Below, piece after piece: positions 1 to 5,383 of a stretch of 6,073 nucleotides of DNA. The notes under the pieces are model-generated. The model saw only the letters and a program-made list of their open reading frames with translations, had not been told where the DNA came from and searched no databases. Numbering within the stretch: the stretch's first letter is position 1; each line of letters starts with the position of its first letter. Location: assembly GCA_030043175.1 (NCBI GenBank), contig JASHYD010000862.1:1-6073 (forward strand). The letters are read 5' to 3'. The DNA comes from Xanthobacteraceae bacterium (GTDB taxonomy: Bacteria > Pseudomonadota > Alphaproteobacteria > Rhizobiales > Xanthobacteraceae). The translations under genes were made by a program, and so were the position numbers.

Positions 1-1555
1 GGATGCAATTTTGGGCATTGATCACGTAGGTTAGAGCACGACCCTGGTTCACCCATTCATAGACGCCGGCCGGACAATAGCGGCAAGATAGCCCGGCATA
101 GACGTCGTGCTCGGACCTCTTCTGCAGCTCGAGATCCGCCACCCGCAGGTGAACTGGCTGATCTTCCTCATGATTTGTATTCGACAGGAAAACTGACGAC
201 ATAAGGTCGAAGGTCAGCTTGCCGTCCGGCCTCGGATAGGCGATCGGGCGACATTGTGCCGCGGTCTTCAGGCAGGCGCTGTCGGACTTGCCATGCCGAA
301 GGGTGCCGAATAATGGCAGGCCGAGCGTGCCGGCCCACATATCGACGCCGGCGCAGCCCACGCCAAGCACCGTGCCGAGCTTCGACCACAGCGGCTTGGC
401 GTTGCGGACTTTCCACAAATCGGCGCCAATTGCCGAGTCGCGCCAGGCGGCCTCATAAGCGGCGATTTCGTCGTTGGCGCGGCCGGCCGCCAGGGCTTGC
501 GCCACGTGTTCGGCGGCCATTATGGCCGATCGCATGGCGTTATGGGTCCCCTTGATGCGCGGGACGTTGAGAAACCCGGCTCCGTCTCCGATCAGCGCAC
601 CGCCTGGGAATACCAGCCGGGGCACCGACTGCCAGCCACCCTCGGCGATCGCCCGGGCTCCGTACCCGAGGCGCCGGCCGTCCGTGAAGGTGTCGCGAAC
701 GAGCCGGTGAGTCTTGAAACGCTGAAATTCTTCAAATGGCGACAGGTACGGGTTCTCGTAATTGAGGTGTACGACGAAGCCGACCGACACCAGGCAATCG
801 TCATAATGGTAAATAAAGGAGCCGCCGCCGGTGCGGTTGTCGAGCGGCCAGCCCAAAGTGTGCTGTACCAGTCCGGGCCGGTGTCGATCCGGTGCGACTT
901 GCCACAATTCCTTGAGGCCGATACCGAACTTTGGCGGCTCGCGGTCGCGATCGAGACCGAATCGGGCGATCAGTGCCTTCGTCAGATGGCCGCGCGCGCC
1001 TTCGGCGAACAGCGTATATTTCGCCCGCAATTCCATGCCGCGGGTGAATGAACTCTTTGGTTCGCCGTTGCGGCCGATGCCTACGTCGCCGGTGGCGACG
1101 CCCACGACCTCTCCGCGTTCGCCAAACAGCACCTCGGCGGCGGCGAACCCGGGGTAGATCTCGACCCCCAACGCCTCGGCCTTCGCGGCGAGCCAGCGGC
1201 ACACATTGCCCAGCGAGACGATAAAATTACCGTGATTATTCATCAGCGGCGGCATCAGCGCATTGGGAAAGCGCAACGCGCCGCGCGCGCCCAGCATATA
1301 GAAACGATCGTCGGCAACAGCAGTCTTGATCGGCGTATCCTCGCGACGCCAATCAGGCAACAGCACGTCGAGCGCAGACGGGTCGATCACGGCACCGGAT
1401 ATGATATGGGCGCCGACCTCGGAGCCTTTTTCGACGACCACGACGGAAATGTCGGAGGAAAGCTGCTTTAACCTGATGGCGGCGGCCAGGCCCGCGGGTC
1501 CGGCACCGACGACCACCACGTCGAACCCCGACGACTCCCGGGCGGGCATATTCAT
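1..1555 (-). CDS. Electron-transfer flavoprotein:ubiquinone oxidoreductase (ETF-QO), C-terminus missing
   Basis: Takes electrons from reduced ETF, which collects them from acyl-CoA and amino-acid dehydrogenases, and passes them through FAD and one [4Fe-4S] cluster to ubiquinone at the inner membrane. I translated all 518 visible codons and found no stop or frameshift. The FAD dinucleotide fold GAGPAG is at residues 17-22, with VVVEKGSEVGAHIISGAV following. LFAEGARGHLTK is near 183-194, the quinone-site region GWPLDNRTGGGSF near 235-247, NYENPYLSPFEEFQ near 265-278, and the second FAD segment GDGAGFLNVPRIKGTH near 323-338. CRYCPAGVYEWV is at 491-502 and NAQNC at 513-517. By family knowledge, C494 and C517 are two of the four cluster ligands; the other two and roughly 30 residues lie beyond the left edge. 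The start ATG (1555-1553) has GGAGAT (complement of 1561-1566) five bases upstream; a second in-frame Met is two codons on. It is divergent from the uracil-DNA glycosylase gene. Confidence 0.97.
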   Translation of the reverse strand, partial: MNMPARESSGFDVVVVGAGPAGLAAAIRLKQLSSDISVVVVEKGSEVGAHIISGAVIDPSALDVLLPDWRREDTPIKTAVADDRFYMLGARGALRFPNALMPPLMNNHGNFIVSLGNVCRWLAAKAEALGVEIYPGFAAAEVLFGERGEVVGVATGDVGIGRNGEPKSSFTRGMELRAKYTLFAEGARGHLTKALIARFGLDRDREPPKFGIGLKELWQVAPDRHRPGLVQHTLGWPLDNRTGGGSFIYHYDDCLVSVGFVVHLNYENPYLSPFEEFQRFKTHRLVRDTFTDGRRLGYGARAIAEGGWQSVPRLVFPGGALIGDGAGFLNVPRIKGTHNAMRSAIMAAEHVAQALAAGRANDEIAAYEAAWRDSAIGADLWKVRNAKPLWSKLGTVLGVGCAGVDMWAGTLGLPLFGTLRHGKSDSACLKTAAQCRPIAYPRPDGKLTFDLMSSVFLSNTNHEEDQPVHLRVADLELQKRSEHDVYAGLSCRYCPAGVYEWVNQGRALTYVINAQNCI

Positions 1556-1683
1556 GACCAATCTCCATGCTCCGGGTTTGCTGAGCGCGCCGTTTGTCCT
1601 CGGTTTGCCCGCCTGTCGCAATCAGCGCAGCCGCCGCTGGCCAACCGTAAATGCCAACTCGGAAATGTGCTAGTTCTCCTGAT
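1556..1683. promoter_or_regulatory. Divergent promoter region between ETF-QO and uracil-DNA glycosylase
   Basis: These 128 bases separate two head-to-head start codons, so both promoters should lie here (or within the 5' ends of the genes). I see no -35/-10 pair good enough to call on either strand. The only clear signal is the minus-strand Shine-Dalgarno GGAGAT (complement of 1561-1566) serving ETF-QO. The plus-strand approach to the glycosylase ATG, around 1666-1683, is pyrimidine-rich (TAGTTCTCCTGAT) and has no Shine-Dalgarno match. Confidence 0.5.
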
Positions 1684-2532
1684 ATGGGCATCATTCGGCC
1701 TGATGACGCGTACGCGCTCCTTGCCTTCTATGTCGAGGCGGGGGTCGATGCCCTGCTCGAGGAGGCACCGGTCGACCGCCTTACCGGCTGGGCGGAGGAA
1801 CCGGGCTCGTTACCGCTGTCCGCCAAGGAGCCGCGTTCCTCACCCCGGCCGCAAACGCGCGCGCCGCTGGGCCGTGCAAATGACGCCGCCTCCGCGGCGC
1901 GAGGCAAGAACGCAGACGCCCCGCCGGCCCCGGACGCCGCTATCATGGCGGCGCGCCAAGCCGCCGCCAGCGCCCCGAGCCTCGATGTGCTGCGCGCGAT
2001 AATTGAGCGGTTCGAGGGCTGCGCGCTACGTTTCACGGCAAAGCAGCTCGTGTTCGCGGACGGCAACCCGCGGGCGAGGGTGATGTTCGTCGGCGAGGCT
2101 CCTGGCCGCGACGAGGATATCGTGGGGCGGGCGTTCGTCGGGCGCTCGGGCCAGTTGCTCGACCGCATGATGGCTGCGATCGGGCTCGATCGCGCCGCCG
2201 CCTATATCGCCAATGTCGTCCCCTGGCGCCCGCCCGGAAACCGCACACCGACGCCGCAGGAAACCCAGATCTGCCTGCCCTTCATCAAGCGCCAGATCGA
2301 ACTCGCTGATCCCGATGTCTTAGTGTGCCTCGGCGGCCCTTCCGCCGCCGCACTGCTCGGCTTGACCGAGGGCATCCGCAGGTGCCGCGGCCGCTGGCGT
2401 GCCTACCATACCGGCGCCCGGGAAATTCGCGCCATTGCGACTTTCCACCCCGCCTATCTTTTGCGCACGCCGCTCGAAAAGCGGTTTGCTTGGCGCGACT
2501 TTCAAGCAATCAAGGCCGCGCTGGCGCACTAG
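1684..2532 (+). CDS. Uracil-DNA glycosylase, family 4 (Fe-S) type, 282 aa
   Basis: Excises uracil from DNA to start base-excision repair. A conserved alphaproteobacterial-style N-terminus (ALLAFYVEAGVDALLEE, about residues 10-26) is followed by an Ala/Pro/Arg-rich, probably disordered linker (about 40-95), then the catalytic domain. Motifs: C113 in FEGCALRFTA, VFADGNP (123-129), motif 1 GEAPGRDED (137-145), GRAFVGRSGQLLDRM (148-162), NVVPWRPPGNRTP (177-189), C197 and C215 separated by 17 residues, LGGPSAAALLG, and motif 2 HPAYLLRTP (255-263). Family 4 normally has four Fe-S cysteines in the pattern C-x2-C ... C-x14-17-C. Here the first of the leading pair is Phe, leaving three obvious ligands. 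I chose ATG 1684 because conserved sequence begins there. An upstream in-frame ATG at 1651 would add 11 residues that look unrelated to the family. Neither start has a good Shine-Dalgarno. The nearby ETF-QO gene is divergent. Confidence 0.93.
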   Translation: MGIIRPDDAYALLAFYVEAGVDALLEEAPVDRLTGWAEEPGSLPLSAKEPRSSPRPQTRAPLGRANDAASAARGKNADAPPAPDAAIMAARQAAASAPSLDVLRAIIERFEGCALRFTAKQLVFADGNPRARVMFVGEAPGRDEDIVGRAFVGRSGQLLDRMMAAIGLDRAAAYIANVVPWRPPGNRTPTPQETQICLPFIKRQIELADPDVLVCLGGPSAAALLGLTEGIRRCRGRWRAYHTGAREIRAIATFHPAYLLRTPLEKRFAWRDFQAIKAALAH

Positions 2533-2865
2533 GAGCTGCCCAACCTGCCTGGTTTTTATGTGAAATCGAGGTTCCCCCGGGCCCCATTCGCCCGAATGCG
2601 AGCGACAAAACTTGCCGCCATTTGAAGTTGTAACCACCTTGCTCGGTAACGCCAGGCCAAGTGTCGGCCGCTTTTTCTGCCCCACACAGCGACCCGTCTC
2701 CACCAGGCTTGCACATTCAGACCGATAAAAAGTCTTAATCTGCTGCGTTTTTCCAATAAATTCAGGGGCTTTTAGGCAGAAGCGTTGTAAATGCGCAACT
2801 CACCGCTCGGATTCGAACACTTTAACGCCAATTGATACGGACGACCGGGAGGCACGGGTGCTAGG

Positions 2866-2890
2866 CACGCCCCCCACGCTGCGAGGCGTG
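2866..2890 (+). promoter_or_regulatory. Possible leader hairpin ahead of the outer-membrane protein gene
   Basis: CACGCC (2866-2871) and GGCGTG (2885-2890) form a perfect 6-bp stem with a 13-base loop. It ends 11 bases before the Shine-Dalgarno AGGAG. It could be a folded part of the mRNA leader, or chance in GC-rich DNA. Confidence 0.25.
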
Positions 2891-2900
2891 AAGCACAATC

Positions 2901-2910
2901 AAGGAGAGGG
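2901..2910 (+). promoter_or_regulatory. Strong ribosome binding site of the outer-membrane protein gene
   Basis: AAGGAGAGGG contains an AGGAG core at 2902-2906, nine bases before the ATG at 2916. It is the best ribosome binding site in the window, fitting a highly expressed envelope protein, and it fixes the start codon. Confidence 0.85.
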
Positions 2911-2915
2911 GCAAT

Positions 2916-3560
2916 ATGCGAACTAAGCTCTGCTATGGTATCGGACTGCTTGCTTTGGTCATTTCGTGCGCAGGATCCGCGACGGCAGCGGATTTGCCCG
3001 TGAAGGCGCCGCCGCCGGCAGCAATACCCGTCTATCTGTCCGATTGGGCCGGGTTCTATATCGGCATCAACGGCGGCGGCGGCTGGGCCGAGAATTCGTT
3101 CGATTTCAACCCGATCTTTAACGCGAAACCGTCCGGAGGCGTCTTCGGCGGCCACGCCGGGTACAACTGGCAATACGGATCGGTCGTGGCCGGCGTGGAG
3201 GCGGACTTCGACGGCGCTGACATCAAGCAAACGGTCCTTGGCCTCGAGCAGAAGACCAACGAGTTGGCTTCGGCGCGCGCGCGACTTGGCTACACCTTCG
3301 TGCCGAATATGCTTGTTTACGGCACCGCAGGTACCGGTTGGGGTCATACAAGCTTGAATGTGACGGGCTTGACGACCGATGCAATCAATCAGTTCGGCTG
3401 GACCGCAGGAGCGGGGCTTGAGTACAAACTTGTCGATCATGTGCTCCTGCGGGCCGAATATCTGCATTACGATTTCGGCAAGACGAGCGTGCCGGTCTTC
3501 GGTGACAACTTGACGGAGACGGTCAATGTCGTCCGCGGCGGCGTGAGCTATAAGTTCTGA
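2916..3560 (+). CDS. Outer-membrane beta-barrel protein, Omp25/Omp31 type, 214 aa
   Basis: Predicted secreted outer-membrane barrel, related to the Omp25/Omp31 proteins abundant in Hyphomicrobiales; its precise role (structural or pore) cannot be read from sequence. Residues 1-24 are a signal peptide: basic MRTK, a hydrophobic core, then a type I site SATA|ADLP. A Pro-rich spacer VKAPPPAAIP follows, then the family's first strand DWAGFYIGINGGGGW (43-57). Next come GGVFGGHAGYNWQYG (74-88), VAGVEADFDGADIK (91-104), SARARLGYTF (119-128), LVYGTAGTGWGH (133-144), GWTAGAGLEYKL (161-172) and LLRAEYLHYDFG (177-188). The last strand is VVRGGVSYKF (205-214), ending in the terminal Phe expected for outer-membrane assembly. 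An alternating aromatic and Gly pattern runs throughout. Length is close to Omp25. One oddity is VISC at 15-18, which resembles a lipobox; the downstream type I site and barrel make a lipoprotein less likely. Monocistronic, with its own terminator. Confidence 0.93.
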   Translation: MRTKLCYGIGLLALVISCAGSATAADLPVKAPPPAAIPVYLSDWAGFYIGINGGGGWAENSFDFNPIFNAKPSGGVFGGHAGYNWQYGSVVAGVEADFDGADIKQTVLGLEQKTNELASARARLGYTFVPNMLVYGTAGTGWGHTSLNVTGLTTDAINQFGWTAGAGLEYKLVDHVLLRAEYLHYDFGKTSVPVFGDNLTETVNVVRGGVSYKF

Positions 3561-3576
3561 GCCTGGACATGAACGC

Positions 3577-3604
3577 GGCCCGGCCCAAGGGCCGGGCCCT
3601 TTTT
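3577..3604 (+). terminator. Rho-independent terminator of the outer-membrane protein gene
   Basis: A perfect 9-bp stem, GGCCCGGCC (3577-3585) with GGCCGGGCC (3590-3598) and a CAAG loop, is followed by C and T5 (3600-3604). It begins 16 bases after the TGA stop. The minus-strand side has no T-run after the stem, so it should work for plus-strand transcripts only. Its T-run overlaps the stop codon of the convergent glycosyltransferase gene. Confidence 0.93.
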
Positions 3605-5144
3605 ATCTGCTCTGCGCCGCGTCGAGCGGGCCCTTGCCCGCATCCCCCTGAGGGCGAATCACCCCCCAGCCAATGCGCAGCAGCGCCAGGCGTCCCTGGA
3701 TTGCGCGCTCGAAGGCGCGCGGCACCTCCGCCACCAATCCCTTAAAGCGCGTCGCGATATCCGCGGGCGCCTGCGCGCGGGTGTCGTCATTGGGCCATAC
3801 CACCACCGCTCCCTTGCGGCGGAGGTCATCTGCGGTGATCCACGGTGTGCGCTCGGGTGCCGCGTCAAGGTAGAGGCTTGGCCGCGCCGGCGCGCCGAGC
3901 GCTACCAGTGCGGCGGTGCGCGGTTCTCCGGCCACGATCGCAAGCGAAGCGCCGGTGCGCCGCTCGAAGCTCTCCTGAAAGAAGCGGCCCATCGCTGCGG
4001 CAGGCCGGTCGACGCCCGGACCCGCGACGCCGAGCCACGGCAGGGCGACGATCGCTGCCGCCACCCCGAGTGGCGGCGCCGTCAGCAACAGCAACCACGC
4101 GCTGGCGACGACACGCGGCCGATGCCAGCGAATCGAATTCCCGGCCGATACCACGACCGCAAGGCCCGACAGGAGCAAATAGGGCGCGACAGTTCCGGAC
4201 GCCTGGCGTTCCTCAGAGAAGCCGGCCAGAAGCGCTGCCGCAAAGGCGGGCACGAGCGTGAAGAAGTAGACGAAACGCCGGCCGAACGGATCCGTGAAGC
4301 TGCGCGCGAAGACCGGCACCTTCTCCTTGGAACGGAAGGGCCATTGGCTGGCCAGCGCCACAAGTGCGATAAGGCCCGCCTCGCAAAGGATCACAAGCTC
4401 CACGAAACCAAACAGACCGGTCAGATAGGAACCCCTGACGCCGGGCAGACTGACCTTAAGCGACAAGTTGGCGCTTGGCGAATCGAGCCAGAGCAGGTGG
4501 GGAAACAGCACCACAACGATCACGATGCTGGCAAGCCATGGCTCGGCTGAGCGCAGCGCCCGCTGGCCACGCCGCGTCGCGACCAGGAAGACGAAGATCG
4601 CCAACATCAGGATCAGGCCCGCATAGGTGGTCAGCACCAAAAGCCCGAGTTGCAGCGCAAGCAGGAACCAGCTCGCGCGCCGACGCTCTGCGAGCGCACG
4701 CCAGAGACTGACAAGGGCGAACACCGTGAGAGGCATCGCCAGGACGGCCGGTCCGAAATCGGCGGTTGGCGCCGCAAACGCGAATATGCCGGCCATCAGC
4801 AGCACCGCGAAAGTCGCATGGTGCGGCCCGACGACGGCGCGCCCGAGCGTGAACACGCCGTAATAGGCGATCACGATGCAGGCTTGAGCAAGCAGGTACA
4901 CGCCTCGCGTGCCGGCGATACGAAAGGCGACCTCCGCCAGCCAGAAAGCGAGCGGCGGGCCAAACGAACTGCCGAGCTCAAATTCGTGACCGACTGCAAG
5001 CACCACAGGAAGTTCGCCCGGAGGCGAAGCATAAAACAGCGACGGCACCAGCCACCACAGCGCCCCCTGGGTCAGCGTCGCCGCCCAGAATACAAGCCGT
5101 GGCTGCGAACGCAGCACTTCAACAATGAGTGGGGTGTAGAGCAT
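3603..5144 (-). CDS. Multi-pass membrane glycosyltransferase, GT39/PMT_2-like, 513 aa
   Basis: Probable inner-membrane sugar transferase of the GT-C fold (ArnT/PMT-like), which would use a polyprenyl-phosphate sugar donor on the periplasmic side; substrate unknown. Residues 17-37 are the first membrane segment. A loop follows with SPPGELPVVLAVGHEFELG (40-58) and GPPLAFWLAEVAFRIAG (62-78), the short conserved region typical of this group. Further hydrophobic segments lie near 82-104, 110-124, 131-150, 158-190, 204-220, 240-266, 292-308, 320-334 and 346-370. A soluble C-terminal domain covers about 380-513. The first loop lacks the usual Asp-Glu pair, though E44 and E54 are acidic candidates. 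I chose ATG 5144-5142 because recognisable sequence begins there and AGGCGG lies just upstream. The frame stays open to 5762, but that part runs through a repeat element and antisense to rnhB and does not look like protein. It lies downstream of rnhB on the same strand and converges on the barrel gene. Confidence 0.85.
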   Translation of the reverse strand: MLYTPLIVEVLRSQPRLVFWAATLTQGALWWLVPSLFYASPPGELPVVLAVGHEFELGSSFGPPLAFWLAEVAFRIAGTRGVYLLAQACIVIAYYGVFTLGRAVVGPHHATFAVLLMAGIFAFAAPTADFGPAVLAMPLTVFALVSLWRALAERRRASWFLLALQLGLLVLTTYAGLILMLAIFVFLVATRRGQRALRSAEPWLASIVIVVVLFPHLLWLDSPSANLSLKVSLPGVRGSYLTGLFGFVELVILCEAGLIALVALASQWPFRSKEKVPVFARSFTDPFGRRFVYFFTLVPAFAAALLAGFSEERQASGTVAPYLLLSGLAVVVSAGNSIRWHRPRVVASAWLLLLTAPPLGVAAAIVALPWLGVAGPGVDRPAAAMGRFFQESFERRTGASLAIVAGEPRTAALVALGAPARPSLYLDAAPERTPWITADDLRRKGAVVVWPNDDTRAQAPADIATRFKGLVAEVPRAFERAIQGRLALLRIGWGVIRPQGDAGKGPLDAAQSR

Positions 5145-5157
5145 CACCGCCTGGGAT

Positions 5158-5205
5158 CGCGGGCGTCCCGTCCGCGATCTTTTAGATGCGGGCGGGACGC
5201 CCGCG
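5158..5205. repeat. REP-like palindromic element, about 48 bases
   Basis: Arms GCGGGCGTCCCG (5159-5170) and CGGGACGCCCGC (5193-5204) are perfect 12-base inverted copies, and C5158/G5205 adds one more pair. The structure continues inward with a mismatch or wobble (5171/5192), CCGC/GCGG (5172-5175 with 5188-5191), a bulged base, then ATC/GAT closing a TTTTA loop (5180-5184). I recall very similar intergenic palindromes scattered through Bradyrhizobium-like genomes, but copy number cannot be tested here. It ends 13 bases upstream of the glycosyltransferase ATG, so it would fold in that gene's mRNA leader. No T-run follows on either side, so it is not an intrinsic terminator. Confidence 0.75.
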
Positions 5206-5215
5206 CGGCGCAGTG

Positions 5216-5246
5216 TAGCCCGCATCGCGCGAAGCGCAATGCTAGG
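5216..5246. repeat. Second REP-like imperfect hairpin next to the first
   Basis: TAGCCCGCAT (5216-5225) is followed by GCGC-GAA-GCGC (5227-5237), then ATGC (5239-5242) and AGG. GCGC pairs with GCGC and GCAT with ATGC, separated by one C/A mismatch. The outer CCC against TAGG pairs only partly. It resembles a degenerate copy of the GTAGCCCGCAT...ATGCGGG palindromes I associate with Hyphomicrobiales intergenic DNA. It lies ten bases from the larger element. Confidence 0.5.
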
Positions 5247-5383
5247 AACCACACTGCCGGGCGGGTTTGCCACCGGCCGACAAAAGCCCGCACCCATTGT
5301 GCGCACCTGACGGCAGCCCGGACCCAGTGGCCGAGCCGGGTTACCCATGCTGAGCATGAGTGCGGGCAAAACCAACCCGCGCC
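5247..5383. other. Spacer with nested inverted repeats downstream of rnhB
   Basis: This rest of the rnhB-glycosyltransferase spacer holds no gene but several nested inverted repeats. GCGGGTT (5261-5267) matches AACCCGC (5374-5380). GCCCGCAC (5286-5293) matches GTGCGGGC (5360-5367). CGCAC-CCATT-GTGCG (5289-5303) is a local hairpin, and CCCGG (5317-5321) matches CCGGG (5336-5340). No intrinsic terminator for rnhB is visible, so read-through into the glycosyltransferase gene is possible. Confidence 0.45.
5343..5361. repeat. 19-base palindrome just downstream of rnhB
   Basis: CATGCT-G-AGCATG (5346-5358) is a perfect odd palindrome. It extends to 5343-5361 with a single mismatch (5345/5359). In minus-strand RNA that mismatch becomes a G-U wobble, giving an 8-bp stem with a UCA triloop. 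It lies 23 bases past the rnhB stop. It could be a 3' mRNA stem, a protein-binding dyad or chance. Confidence 0.45.

Larger units (their letters stand above)
2533..2915. other. Gene-free spacer upstream of the outer-membrane protein gene
   Basis: 383 bases with no supportable gene. The stretch around 2700-2770 is visibly richer in A/T than the flanking genes and is the best place for the barrel-protein promoter. One weak pair is TTGCAC (2709-2714) with CTTAAT (2734-2739), but the 19-base spacing is poor, so I do not call it. A small inverted repeat CATTCG-CC-CGAATG sits at 2585-2598. After the glycosylase stop there is only a 4-bp AACC/GGTT stem before a T-run (about 2540-2558), too weak to call a terminator. 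Antisense reading frames here and into the next gene look non-coding. Confidence 0.6.

Noticed and set aside
497..1051. 184-codon plus-strand open frame within the ETF-QO region
   Set aside because: The minus strand encodes intact ETF-QO across the whole stretch; this is its antisense shadow.
2541..2557. Possible terminator after the glycosylase (AACC-TGCCT-GGTT then T-run)
   Set aside because: The stem is only 4 bp and too weak to support a call.
2585..2598. CATTCG-CC-CGAATG inverted repeat as an operator
   Set aside because: Short, isolated, and not tied to a promoter I can recognise; described in the spacer entry only.
2617..2626. CCATTTGAAG, matching the complement of 730-739
   Set aside because: A single shared ten-base word with no extension; expected by chance at this scale.
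2809..2819. GGATTCGAAC, the complement of a tRNA T-loop signature (GTTCGAATCC)
   Set aside because: The bases flanking the would-be loop on the minus strand (AAGTG and CCGAG) do not form a T-stem, and no acceptor or anticodon arm is visible at the right distances.
2772..3467. 231-codon minus-strand open frame opposite the barrel gene
   Set aside because: It is antisense to a clear signal-peptide barrel gene with a strong ribosome binding site and terminator, and has no recognisable motifs.
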